Source of the DNA: Allacma fusca | Taxonomy: Eukaryota > Arthropoda > Collembola > Symphypleona > Sminthuridae | Direction of reading: 5' to 3' | Assembly (NCBI GenBank): GCA_947179485.1 | Contig: OX359250.1 | Span: 41,176,600-41,240,599, forward strand | DNA length: 64,000 nt | Shown: positions 40,300 to 52,963 of the stretch, piece by piece | How positions within the stretch are numbered: the stretch's first letter is position 1 | Layout of the letters: every line of letters starts with the position of its first letter | The notes under the pieces: model-generated | Told to the model about the DNA's origin: nothing | Seen by the model: only the letters and a program-made list of their open reading frames with translations | The model's database searches: none | Position numbers and translations under genes: made by a program

Positions 40300-40375
40300 A
40301 AAATGAAAAGTTTTTTTATTTAAATAATGTAATTTCATATTTAAAAATTTATTTAAAAAAAAACCTTTTCATTTT
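40300..40375. repeat. AT-rich inverted repeat (hairpin)
   Basis: AAAATGAAAAGTTTTTTT at the left is mirrored by AAAACCTTTTCATTTT at the right, with further partial pairing inward, giving a stem of about 25 bp. It could be a relic of a foldback element. Confidence 0.55.
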
Positions 40376-41792
40376 GCTATGGGAAAGGGAGCACATTATT
40401 AATATCATCTTCGTTAGTAATAATATTACATTTTTTAAATTGACAAAACTGTATAAAAAAGTACGTCCAAAAATCCAATGATTGCAAAAAAGCATTCCAA
40501 TTATTTCCAATGCTTACTTTACAAAATAATTGTCAGTAGCTTAAATTAAGCTCAATGTTATTTTTTATCCATAGAATAAATTATTATTGTATACAAGGGT
40601 TTGTTTCAATGGAGTCGAATAATTTTGAAAAGGAATATATCAATACGATAAAATAATTATTCATAACACTGCCCAGCAAACAATTGGGAGATAAAGGTGA
40701 GATAATATGTATGGCAATGAGATCGAGAGTCAAACGTGTGGGTCTCCAAAGGTACATGTTCTTCTGATGCATTAATTTACGAAAGCCAAATGAGAAAAAA
40801 AAGAACATGAGCAAGTTCATCCAAGGCCTTTTTGTGATTACTGTGTGTATATAGGTGATGCGGTATATGTTCCAAAGGCTATTACAATTTTGGGGACTAC
40901 TTCTGGGGACCTCCTTCCATCCTTCCTTCGATTTATCAGATAGCTATAGAATCTATTGTTTTTTCCTTCCTGAAGCCATACAGAGTCCAGGGGAGTCAAA
41001 GTATTACAACAAAACAATTTACGTAAGATATTACTATAAGATTATTCACTCTTTTTTTTTATTATTACATACAGCCTTTGAATTTCTACGGAATCTCAAT
41101 TGGTACTGCTCAAGTCTGAATAAATGCTATGGTATTGTACGTCTAGAGCTCGGAACAGAAGGAACTGCATTGCCTCCCTGCCCACTTATTGCCAACGAGC
41201 CAGCTGCTGGGGTCTACCCGGGAAACTAGAAGTCACGAGAAACTTCTCCGAAGTCTCAGTCTCCGGAGAGCTGGGACAGAGACACATTCTTCCGTAGAGC
41301 TGTTATTGTCAAGGGGAGAGAAAAAGTTTGAGTGAGGAGGTATAGATACTTACAACTATATTATGTCTCTTCAAATTTTTAATATCCGATGATGTTACCG
41401 AATCAACCACAAAATGAGTTGTTTACGAAATTCCTAAATTGTAGAAAGTTATGAACAAAATAAACTTCTGGGTCTCTCTGAAACCTTTCCGTTCACCAGT
41501 TCCAGACTTGACGAAAAAAAAAAGATTGGATAATATACGGAGATAGTTTGCGGTGAGACCTGTGATAACAGTAGTATAGTGGTGTGGTGAGTGTCGATAC
41601 ATCGATTGTAAATGACATTGACTCGGGATTAGTTGATTGTGTGTACGAGACGTAGGTTTTGAGAGTAGTGGTGTATACGAGTAACTCCGAACTTTTATTT
41701 GTGAGTTTGCTGGAAGTTTTTTTTTTTTGGATGTTTCTTAAAAATACACTGTCATTTCCAGTTGACGTTTGTTCAAGTCTTCTGGTTTGCTG

Positions 41793-43517
41793 ATGATATC
41801 TTCGTTAGAATCTTTTTCAAGAAAGGGACGAAGCTTGTAAGTGGAATTTGAAGTTGGGGTTTTTTTTTTTAAATAGTAAGTTTCTAAAGGATTCACATTA
41901 TTTTTTTTTTTTAGAAAAGAGATTGAAGGGAATCCGGAGTTGTACCCACAATTGGAAGAAGAAGAGAGCCAAAGAGGGATTACTAGAATAGAAGTTGCAT
42001 CGGCGAAGTCTGTTGGGGAAGAGAATCAATTTGATCTCTGGACAAGTTTCCTAAACGATATAGATATGTTTCGAGTGTCAGGGAAGAGTGCGGCCTTGCC
42101 TCCAAATCCTTTTTATCATCGAGTGAAAGTAACAACTTATGACAAAATCAAGATGGGATTTTGTTGCATTGTCCTTTTACCTATCAGAGCAGTTTTAGTT
42201 GCAATTACACTATCCCTGGCGTGGGCATTTGCATCTCTTGGAACCCTCGGCTTGTCGTTAGAAAAACTATGCTCGGAGCCGCGGCTCTCGAAACCTCGTC
42301 GGATACTTCGATGGATCACGGCTCGAATTTTTGTGAGAGCAGCATTCCTTTTTGCAGGGTTCTACTGGGTGAAGGTTATAGGATCACGGGCAAAAACGAA
42401 AGAGGCTCCGATCATCCTTGTGGTCTCGCATACTTCAATATTCGATTCGCTACCTTTAATTCTCCTCGGAACTCCAACAGTGGTCGCCAAATCGGAGGTT
42501 CATGGGATACCAATTATTGGTAAACTGGTGGATCTCACCCAGCCAATCTACGTTCGACGAGAAAACCCAAGCTCAAGACATATTGCCATCAAAGAGATCG
42601 CCAGACGAGCTCAGTCTACTGTAGAATGGCCTCAAATCATGATCTTTCCAGAAGGAACGTGCACGAATCATACCTGCTTAGCCAAATTCAAGATTGGAGC
42701 ATTTTATCCTGGAGTTCCCATTCAACCTGTGGTAGTTCGTTGGCCCAATCGCTCCGATACGACCACTTGGACCTTCGATGGGATTCCAGCTTGGAAAGTA
42801 TTGTTTTTCACATTTTCTCAGTTCATCAATTATTTTGAAATGGAGTACCTTCCGGTGTATCATCCTGATGAAGATGAGCAAGAAGATCCGAAACTATACG
42901 CTTCAAATATGGAATGTTATTTATCAGAGGTCATGGGGATTCCTGCAACGGACTACGAATATGAACATGGTGGACAGCTAGTTGAAATGAGAAACTCTGA
43001 ATTGCCGAAACGTCTCGCTCTTGTTGAAAAATTACATTCCCAGCTACGAACTCAAATGAGAAGCTCAGAGGTTGAAATTGCAAGGGAAGCTTTAAAGAAA
43101 GAAATGAAATGGAGTGCTGATGCTACTCAGGTCAACCGTCTGTTTGGGTTGGACAAGGAAAACACGGAAGTTCAAAAACTGTTTACAATTTACGACCGTA
43201 ATTATTCTGGCACGATAGACCTTCGAGAGTATTTCACACATGTGTTTCTTCTCAACCCCGGTATCCCCAGGGACAAGATTTCTATGATAATATTTATGTT
43301 GTATGGACAAAACAGACTTTTAGACCGTGACACGCTCTTTAGCGTACTTAAAAACTTGTTCTTTATTTCGGAGAGCAAGGCGGAAGTGATGATAAGGAAG
43401 GCAGAAGCCGAAAAACTCGAGAGGATTGATCTCCCATGTTTTGAGGAGATAATGGGCAAACGTTTGGATTTTGTTAAGTTATTTGCGATGGAAGCCTGTG
43501 GTGAATTAAAAACTTGA
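41793..43517 (+). CDS. Lysophosphatidylcholine acyltransferase (LPCAT1/2-like)
   Basis: Exon 1 (41793-41836, MISSLESFSRKGRS...) splices over a 78-bp intron to 41915-43517, giving 548 residues. It should transfer an acyl chain from acyl-CoA to lysophospholipids at the ER or lipid-droplet surface (Lands cycle). A hydrophobic hairpin lies at about residues 95-130 (CCIVLLPIRAVLVAITLSLA) and a second hydrophobic stretch at about 153-165. The PlsC-type active site HTSIFD is at about 187-192 and the second motif FPEGTCTN at about 259-266. One canonical EF-hand loop (DRNYSGTIDLRE, about 442-453) follows, with EF-like helices to the C terminus, as in LPCAT1 and LPCAT2. There is no C-terminal KKxx signal (it ends GELKT). 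The near-absence of introns contrasts with its neighbours. LPCAT1 versus LPCAT2 cannot be separated by eye. Confidence 0.9.
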
Positions 43518-46500
43518 GAGATCTCTTATTGGAAACTATTTCCTCAAATGTTAACTATGCATGTGCTCTATGCACTGTGCACTTTTATACTGTAGATACT
43601 CAACCTCAAAAATGTACCCTTAAATCCTTACATGATTAATACTTCTTCTGCATAGCACTGTTGTTATTGCAGATTATTACGGAATTACTATACTCTTTTA
43701 GGAATTGATTGTCAATTAAAATAATTTAGTCACAATAATCGTTCCTCGACCCCAATTTATGAATACTCAAACAGCAATATCGTTAATTGTTATAGGATTT
43801 TTTTGTCTTGAGGCAGAGCTGAATAAAGAATTATTATGAAGGTGGAATAAAGAATTATTATGAAGGTGGAAATAAATAATAAATCACAACCTGTACTATT
43901 ATAAATTATTGATACTTGTACCCTATAGTTTGTGACATCAACAGCTTCTTCCCCTCCAAATTATATAGTAACAGGGAAACAATACTTAAAATAACCTCCA
44001 AAGGCATTTAATTTGGGTAAAGGGTTTTCAGGTGCTTCCGGTACTCTTCCTGGTATATCGATCCTGATTACTACCCATGAGTTTACATATTTTAGGCGTC
44101 AAATTCAGGTAAAGAACCTTCGTAATAAAAATAACCAATATCGGAGATATTTGTGGAAGACAACGATGTCCTATAGGATTTACCCTATCCATCATCAAAA
44201 AAGGTGAAGGCAGAAGCAAGTAATTTCTTTAAGCCAGTTTCAGAGTCAACAGGACAAGTAATGGTTTAAACATTAAAGGGACTAGCGGCCATCAAGTAAT
44301 AAATTATGAGTCTCTTGGGAACTCATAACATTTCAAGAGTACAGGAAATCATGATCATTATTCACCCAGAGGAAATATCCACCATAGACACATTAATACC
44401 CTCCCCATGACAAGGCATAATATAAAGACTAGCCCGTACCAGGTAAAAGTTACTTTCACCTCCTACCAGAGAAACTTTATCCACCGTTATGTGTAAGTAA
44501 TAAGTACTTACCACAATGTGACAAGTAGAAAAGCCTGACTTTTTATACCTACTAATGAAACCTGGACTGGCCATCTTAAAGCACGACTATATGACGGTTT
44601 TATTATATTCATAAGCATTTTCTGTACTGCTAATTACTTAACTTCCAACTTTAACCAACATAGGAGCTCAAATCCCTAAGTATCCCGCAGCATGACTGCT
44701 TGGCATGATTATTGCTCCTTTAATGCACTAGTATCATCTTGCCCCAATTATTATCTCACTTACGAACAACTCCCGCTATTAAAACGGATGGCTCTAACCA
44801 GAATCTTCATTAAAATTAATTCTTTCTCCCTTCGTCCTGACCCTTGCCCTAAACAAATTAAAGGACATTTTTTTTACATCCGTTAAAATTCCACGGGCCC
44901 TAGAACATAGTATGTTGTAGCGAGGATTAAGTAGAAATAAAAAATGTTTTTTCGAAAAACAAGCATTTTGAAAGGCATATAGCTTGTACTCAAACTTTTC
45001 CTATTTTTATCTATTTTTCAAAGGCCTTGACTATATGCAGTATTTTTTTCCAGTCCGAGTTTGAGCATAAGACTGGATCAGTATAGTTACAGAAGACTGC
45101 GAAAAAAAAAAAGACTCATGAAATATTTCTTGTTCACTTCCACAGTTCAAGTCCATCTAATAACTGTAAATTGTGATTGTAAACCTGGACAAACTGCTAC
45201 ATGATATGAAGCGTGATATGTGAACGGTTCTTTCTATTGCTTCAGATTCAGACGAACTTCTGACGTCAGATCTAAAACTTGATTTAATGCTGTGCAGTGC
45301 ATATGTGATTGTAGTAGATTCGTAGATTGTAAGTATACGCTTTAATCTATAATGTACATACATACTTACAGCAGAAGCAGAAAAAGCCTTGTAGTTGGGA
45401 GGAAGTGGATTTGGAGACGGTGCAGAGCGGGCAGTTCAAACGTAACATTTAGGTTATAAACGCATTTATAAAAGTACAGTGAAGGGACGTGAAGACATGT
45501 GATTTTAATTCTACATAATTCAGTATTATTTTCTGCTTCATGTTAAATTGCGAATAAAATTATTGGAAAAATTGTGCCCTCTCTATAAATTGACCAGCCA
45601 CTTCAAAATACAAATAGATTTTAATCCCTGAGAAAGTTGAAGGTCTAAATTGGGTCACAGCCTGGAAAAACAACCTATTTTGTGTGCGTGTATCGATTTT
45701 AAGATCCAGTGAAACTGAGTCAGTGGTACATAATTGGTAAGTAGACAAAATTGTGGATTCAGAGCCGAATATAATATTATTTCAAATAATTGTGACTTAA
45801 AATATATAAGCTGGAGTAATAAATAACGTCATATGGGTGTTGGTTGTTAATTAGTTGTAAGTGAATTCTAGGCAAAGTACGATTCAGTTCCAAATCATTC
45901 TAGGGGCCTATTGGGGTCAAATCTACAAATCATGTTCATGGGTGACCTTATTGGGGGTAGGTTACGGTAGTAGGTTAGGTCATCGGCTCGAAGGGGCCAG
46001 TGACATGGATGGGGGACTGATATCGTACTTTGAATCCTGGGTCTGAGGACAGGTATCGCAAAATATCGTACGTACCCCTCATGGCATTATCATTTGATTT
46101 GAGTTTCTTGATAATTGCAGTTGCATAGGGAAATAGTTCCAGATAAGCTCTCTCCCATACCAGTCCCGCAGAGAGAATAGGTGTGATATTACGTTGCACT
46201 TGTCTATTTAACTCCACGACGTACTGGGACGGTCATAGCCTGATTGAAGGCTTATTTTTGAAAGTGATTAAGTTGCGAGTTGCGCTTTAGGTATTAACCA
46301 TGGTATAATGAATGGTGAAATGAGTTAGACGATGATGAAGTTGAAGAGAATGGTCAAATCACTATAGAGTGGGATCAAGTGAAGTGTGACAGGAAGATCG
46401 GGTTGCGAAGAGTAAAGAGACAATACAGTACCATCGCATAGGATTGAAGCATTTAAGAAGGGAATTTATAAGTTTCGAGTGTTAAAGGTAGAGTGTGCAA

Positions 46501-49020
46501 TTTTTTCTGGTGGTTTCTCTCTGCTTTTAAAAATTATATTTTTGTAAAAAAAATATAATTGTGCATTAAACTTGTTCAGGTTGAGTTGAGGAAATTAAAT
46601 GAATAAGCTAATCTGCGTATAGATTGAAGAACGTGGTTTCTCTCAGGGCTTTGAGTAAACTAGTGATGTGAGAGTGAGATGCGAAATTGCATTTCATCAT
46701 TCTTGTTTCAGTCAGACATCAAAGTGTTCTGGGTAGGTAATGTAGGTATGTAGTAATCGGAAGTTTCGTTGCGTGCCTACTTATCACTAGTGAGATCCTC
46801 TGTTTGTAAACCGCTTTGCCCCGTTGAATTGTTGTAATAACGAACCTTGTTTTCCGAAACGATTAATTCTGAAATCTCTTTTCTTGCTTGTCAGGTAGGT
46901 TCTATTTGCACGTGTTTGAAAGATTGATGTTGTTTGCTGGAAGTAATTAATTTTAGGATCAGTATAACACATTCAAGTCATTGGAACATTCGCATCAGTT
47001 GCAGGCTTTGAAATAGGAGAATAATAATTATTAATTTAGATGTTCATAGAATTCAGTAGTATTACCTAACTAATCCAGTTCACCTAGACGGTTTGTTCTT
47101 AATAGCTGTATTTCTGGGTATGCTTATTTAAATTAAACCAACTAACCCGTTTTCTGTTATGACTGTTTGTACTGCAGGATTTTCCTAAGAATCAGTTTCT
47201 AATGACAGGGAATGGAATCAGCTAAAAGGTTTTTCGAAAACATTTTCGGCGGCACTGGTTAGTACGACCTAATAATAATTATTATTAATTGCATGAGTAT
47301 CCTTTATTATTTTCTAAGCACAGACACCCCGGTTGCAACTTTATTGTACAGCACTACTGCAGACTGATTGTTTAGCGGCGTTGCAGAATTGCATGTAAAA
47401 AAGAAATGTTACCGTTCCCAAAAGTCAAACTCGCTATTAATCTTCTTGAAAGGTCGGAAAACAGTGACATCGACTATCGTGTAATGCTAGTGGATACTGG
47501 ATACTCAGTTTCTTTCATTACCACTGTGCAGTAGTAAGTTTTGAAAGTAGCAAGAATTTTACAAATACTAAATATCTTTGGTAGATTGATTATTGGTGAA
47601 AATGACCTTTCACGTTGCTTCGACTGGATTATGTAGTTTTCCCGTTATCAAAGGTTAGAGCGTAGAGGCGGATTTGCACTTCCAGATTTTTATTTCCCCT
47701 AATTTCCTTACCCGTGTCCATACGGCCGAACTTGTATATAGTATCTGCTCGTTCCCATCCCGTCGGAGGATTGTGAGTATCCTATCGATAGTATAAGTTG
47801 AGTGTCTTACCCTAATCGAGTCAATTTTCATGTTAAGAAGTGCGTATAGAGCGTAAGCTAATAATAATAATGTTTTACTACTTGCTTTGGCTAATATCAC
47901 TAAGCCCGTACAACGTAACAGCATAACCATTTGATTCATATTGTTTTACAATGTTCTATGTTTGCTAAGAATCAAATGGTTGTAAAGGTTTCATTTTTAT
48001 TCGTTGAAGCATGACTGCGAGTGTTTTGTTGAGATGCTTTTTTGAATCATCTCTAGTTTAAGCACTTCGTTAATCGTAGGGATTAGGTTTGATGTGCACA
48101 ATAGCTAGTCTCGGTAACTGTATTGAAAAGGTTGCAGTCTCAAATGACTCGCCTAGTATCTGTAGGGAATTCGTTTCTGTTGACTCATTTATAGAGGTAC
48201 AAATTTGCAGGTTTTTATTTAGTATCATTTATTGGTAGTAGTGAATTTTACTTATGTACCTGCATTGCATGTATTACAGTGACATGTCAGAAACACATTA
48301 CTTCTTTATATTTTGAGATTGGTTATTTTGTGATTTTAATAGAAAAGAGTGTACTCGCTGAGTCTGGTGCGCTAAGTAAAATCTAAAAGAACTGTGACCG
48401 GGATACTTATAGCAGAGAAAATGCATGAACAATTCACGGGTGTAATAGTATTTTAATTTTTCAAATCTAAAGCAATTAAAAAAAAGTAAGTACTTAAAAC
48501 TATGGATGTTACATGAAGCTGTTACCAATCAGAGATAATCAGAGGGTAGTTATAAATTTTGAATGAAAACAACCCGTATTTGAGGGATATTAGGTATTGT
48601 TGACCTCTCAGGTCTTCTAAACTATAAGTTTCCCGGACATAATTTTTTCAGATTTTTACTCGGCGCATCGAACTTAGCCAGTATACCAATTTTTATTAAA
48701 ATCTATAAACACCCAATAAATACCCACATTCCTTCTAATTTGGTTATGAGAAATGTTGGCTTCACACGGAATAGTTCATGTTTTCAACACCGTTTGACTG
48801 AACTGTAAACAGAGGTGTTACCTCAATTTAGTTACACATTTGAGATTCATTGTAAACACTAATGAGTCTAACTTCCCATCATATAATCGTGTCATAAAAG
48901 GCCATTTAACTTGCTTGGAAATGTTGGATTAAGTACTGTAAACAAGTTCTTAATGGTACTAGACCTGACAACTCAAGCTTTCTATTTCAATGATTTATTT
49001 TTCTTCCAGATCCCCCTAAG
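43518..49020. other. Intergenic region, LPCAT to ATAD1
   Basis: About 5.5 kb. It starts with the LPCAT 3'-UTR, which has a duplicated AATAAA block (43821-43868), and ends with a probable 5'-UTR acceptor (TTCTTCCAG at 49010) 10 nt before the ATAD1 start codon, so part of it may be an ATAD1 leader intron. No domain was recognised in the short open frames. Confidence 0.4.
43821..43868 (+). repeat. Exact 24-bp tandem duplication containing AATAAA
   Basis: The unit GAATAAAGAATTATTATGAA plus GGTG occurs twice without a mismatch (43821-43844 and 43845-43868), so each copy carries a poly(A) hexamer. A third AATAAA follows at about 43870. These are the likely 3'-end signals of the LPCAT transcript. 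Confidence 0.85.
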
Positions 49021-50434
49021 ATGTCTGGAGCCTTGTCGAAACTGGGACCTGCTGGTCAAGATTTACCAGCAAAGAAGGAATTGCGGGAAGTGGTTTTTCA
49101 TTTAATCCGAGCGGGTGCCATGGGCTTGCTCACATTTTATTTAGTGCGTTGGGCACTTCGGCATGCAGACCCAACGTATCAGCAGAAGCAGAAAGCTAAA
49201 ATCAAAGCTAAGGAGCTTATGGATCGCATTGGAATTAAAAATGTACAACTTAATGAGTACGAGGTAATGATTGCTAGTCATCTAGTTGATCCAAATCACC
49301 TTAAAGTGTCCTGGGATGATGTCGCTGGTCTCGACGAAGTGATTGAGCAATTGAAGAAAACTGTTATTTTCCCGGTTCTTGCCCAGCAAAAAGTCACCCG
49401 CATGTCGCGGCTTATTCAGCCTCCCAAAGGTAAAGGAAGATAGTTGTCTTGGACTAATACTTAAACATTTTTTCCACTGAGAAACTAATGTAATTACTCG
49501 CTATTGTTGGTTGTAGGTGTTTTGCTCTATGGACCACCAGGATGTGGAAAAACTCTTATTGCTAAAGCTATGGCTAAAGAAGCGAAATGCTGGTTTATTA
49601 ATTTGGACGTATCTGTTCTCACAGATAAATGGTATGGCGAGTCACAGAAATTAACTGCAGCAGTTTTCTCCCTAGCGGAGAAACTTCAACCATGCATTAT
49701 TTTCATTGATGAAATTGACTCACTTCTTCGACTTCGCGCAACACAAGATCACGAAGTTACTGCCATGATGAAAGCTCAATTTATGTCTCTTTGGGACGGT
49801 TTAATAACTGACCCCCGAAAAACAGTAATTGTCATGGGAGCTACGAACAGACCGAAAGATATGGATTCGGCTATTTTGCGGCGTATGGCGGCAAAGTTAA
49901 ATATTCCCTTACCTGATCTCAACCAGCGAAAGCATATACTGGATATAACTTTACGTAATGAGGTTCTCGCTGCTGAATTTGACATCGATGAGTTGGCAAA
50001 ATTAACTGATGGATTTTCTGGATCGGATTTGAAGGAAGTAGCTCGATCTGCGGCTGTCTCATGCTTGGCAGATTTGCAGTTATCATCCTCAGGAGATCCA
50101 ATTGTTATCCCAGAGGACATCGCCGCTTATGGCGATAGTACAAAGTAAGATCAACTTGATCAGTTAAATTATATCAAGGAAGGTTTCACGACTGATATTG
50201 ACTTTTTATTTCAGCAATACGGGATGGTTCCGCTGGTTCAGTGGATCGAGAGAAACTCCAGAACCAGCAAGTACTAGCTCTGCCTCTGAAATATCTCTGA
50301 ATCCTGGTCAGCGTAGTATGTCGCTTCGTCCTATAACTATGAGAGATTTTAAGGTTGCTATTCAAAAGGCTAAGGAATCTAGGGCTCACTGCGGCACTCA
50401 GATATTAAACCGTCACAAGCTAGAGCTAGATTGA
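49021..50434 (+). CDS. ATAD1: Outer-mitochondrial AAA translocase Msp1/ATAD1
   Basis: Exons 49021-49429, 49517-50144 and 50215-50434 give 418 residues. ATAD1/Msp1 extracts mislocalised tail-anchored proteins from the outer mitochondrial membrane and peroxisomes. An N-terminal membrane segment (about residues 26-47: FHLIRAGAMGLLTFYLVRWA) precedes the linker (NEYEVMIASHLVDP) and AAA domain. Walker A is GPPGCGKT (about 142-149) and Walker B IIFIDEID with the catalytic Glu at about 202. Sensor 1 and the arginine-finger region read MGATNRPKDMDSAILRRM. The following residues are AAKL rather than the usual PTRF of ATAD1. The C-terminal helix carries a WFRWFSG segment and a Ser/Thr-rich linker before ITMRDFKVAIQKAK, which makes it about 55 residues longer than vertebrate ATAD1. 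The ATG lies 10 nt inside an exon whose acceptor ends at 49010. A poly(A) signal lies at 50477. Confidence 0.93.
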
Positions 50435-52963
50435 TAGAAGATAAGATGGTAGTGGAAATCTTTTCTGTAAATTTCGAATAAAGTGATTTAGTTAACGAAA
50501 TTGAAAACTCTTGGGCGTGAATGCAGACAAGCTGAAGTTTACATGAAAAGACATCAATCATCGCCCAGTGTACGTACAAGATCATTCTTTTGTAGTCAGT
50601 AGCTTTATATTTTTCATTTTATTGGTGCCCAAAGGAATTTATTGAGTTGTAGACATTGCTTTTGTATAACGAACCCGCAGCTGATTAGTTATGTAAACCG
50701 CAATGATCCATTTGCTATATATTATATATTATGTTCCCTAATTTTGTCACTTTTGGTGCTAAACTCATACAGTTCAAGAATGCAGAGAGGGTTAGCGTTT
50801 GTGTGAAATATTCCCATTATTTCGGAATAATTTGTTAGTTTTGTACTGTTTTGCATGTGGTTCGTTCATGTCCCTGAAATGTTTTAATTTACGAGCACAC
50901 ATTCAAGTTGAATAATTTTGTCGTCGTAAACTGTTTGATTTATTCTCACAAAGTTAAAATTGTGTAGACAGTATTCCATATGTTTCATTGAATTCACAAT
51001 GAGAATGTGTCGAGTATGAAAGTAAATTGTACACTTGGGAACATTTTAAAGCTGAACGTCTGTACTACAAAGGCTTTTAAATGTATGCTTTTTTGTTAAA
51101 AGCATCTTTGTACCATTACCAGTACGTTTTATTGTAGAGCGTAGTATTGTAGTGATCATTTAATCAAATTTAGATCGCTGTATTAGAAATTACGTCTGCG
51201 GTGACTCTGAATCTGATAAGCTCTTAAAATCTGGACTTTTGGGAAAAATGCACTCGACCTTTATTGTGGTACCATCTCATTACCTAAATTTACACAAAAT
51301 ATCGTATTCTAATTTTGGCGCAAAGTATTTAAAAATTCTATGAGAATAACATAAAATTACGGGGCAATAAATTACTATTAATCTATTGATTCCCTTTCAT
51401 TAGGAGGGAGTTCTACGATCTGGAAATACAATTTTGCTTCTCATTGTTTTTCGCACTGACTTCAAAGCTAAATTACTCATAAGTGAAATATGTAACTACG
51501 CACTGCACACATTGTACAAATCCACAGAAGATCCGGAAATTGTTGTGTTTTTATCGTCACTACTTGTTTTGCTCATTCCATTTTGCTGTGTGAACAAGAA
51601 CAGGGAAATGTCAAAATGAGCTGTTATGAACAAACAATTCCATTAGAGCAAGTGAAGGTACGGCCATCCAATTAGTACAAAATGTATAGGTACGTCACCG
51701 TTCCCTTTGTCCAGTACTTACTAGAAAGGTGCTCAGTTTTCAAGCTCGCACTGCACTGACTTAATCTAAGTTTATTGTTAACCAAACACATGTCAGCATC
51801 AAATAACCAACATCACTGTATGCCGATTCCATGTAGATAAAATAAGAACCCTTCACTCCTCTCATTGAAAAAGTCATTTCCAATCCAAAACCTCGATTTA
51901 TGTACTTATGCTAACGACTAATAAGCCATCCTACCGTCGGGGAAGAGGCAAAATGGAAAAGATGCATTTTCGATTAAAAGCAAACTGGTCTTCATTTTTG
52001 TCTAAAGGCGAAATCAACATAAAGGCTTCCCTAAAAGGCAAAAGGAAAATGAACTACACTGACAGAAAAGCCAAACGAACTACGTCCATGCTTAAAAACG
52101 GCAAAAGTCCAGGTAACCAACTGCTTTTTATAAGCCTCTATGTACTGGGTCAAGTCCGCGGGCGGAACGGCTGAAAGCGAATCTGAAAGAATTAATCTTC
52201 CGGAATACTAATAATTCCCGAGATTTGAAAGGTCACATTTAGCGTCTCTATTTTTTTAAGTATCCATTTTTGGAAAAGGGTGTAACTCTTGATAGCCCTT
52301 AAAGTTTCCCCTGAAGGACTGATTTTGATTAGCTTAATTTCCCATCATAAATCGCTAATTCCAATCATTTCGTCAAAATACTTACAATTAGACAAGACTT
52401 ACTACCAAGGAGAGTAATATATTGCAAAACAAAGCACGCAGTAGATACATTTCTTCAAAACAGTTGCATATCAATGCAGGACTGGTAAGCACTGCCAGTT
52501 GAATGTTAAGCGCCAAATGTGCTCCATCCAACCCGTCCAAAATAAAGACTGCTCCAGAGAGTTCTTCAAGAAAACTGAGTTTAAAACGTAACAAGCAGTA
52601 CATTCTCAAACAAGTCCCAAATTATGAATTGTGACACCTTGAACCTGAACTATAAAAAGATTTCATTTTTGTGAGGGTGGAAGTCTATAGAGTTATTTTT
52701 GTAAACATAAGTTGGATCTTGTAATTATTTGAGCTAGCACCAATAATAATAATTATTTAAATTATTAAGTGTTCAGGATTTTTGTATCACACGGGTGCTC
52801 GCTAATTGTTATAATTACTACAAACTGACCTTGTAACAATTCGGTTTTTGTGCTCTAACTGCCGTTGATTTTTTTCACGCCCATTTTTCTAATGCGTGAC
52901 TCATTTGAATGTAATAAATTCTCTGAAGTGGAAAGAGCTGGATTTGGAAATCAACGTCTTTAA
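50435..52963. other. Intergenic region, ATAD1 to TYW5
   Basis: About 2.5 kb. Short open frames (51434-51619, 51908-52174, minus 52388-52609) have no recognisable domain or splice context. Nothing else was recognised. Confidence 0.4.
50477..50482 (+). terminator. Poly(A) signal AATAAA of ATAD1
   Basis: Exact hexamer about 43 nt after the ATAD1 stop codon. Confidence 0.55.

Larger units (their letters stand above)
37856..41792. other. Intergenic region, METTL13 to LPCAT
   Basis: About 3.9 kb. It contains the METTL13 poly(A) signal (37892-37897), a tract with TTAACCCA-like strings near 38745-38805, a long AT-rich hairpin (40300-40375) and the LPCAT promoter/leader (about 41240-41792). Short minus-strand open frames at 39560-39832 and 39865-40089 have no recognisable domain. 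Confidence 0.4.

Noticed and set aside
41237..41262. Heat-shock-element-like GAA/TTC repeats upstream of LPCAT
   Set aside because: The spacing between GAA and TTC blocks is irregular (2 then 3 nt), so it does not meet the HSE pattern.
51908..52174. 88-codon Lys-rich open frame between ATAD1 and TYW5
   Set aside because: The composition simply reflects A-rich DNA; there is no domain, promoter or poly(A) context.
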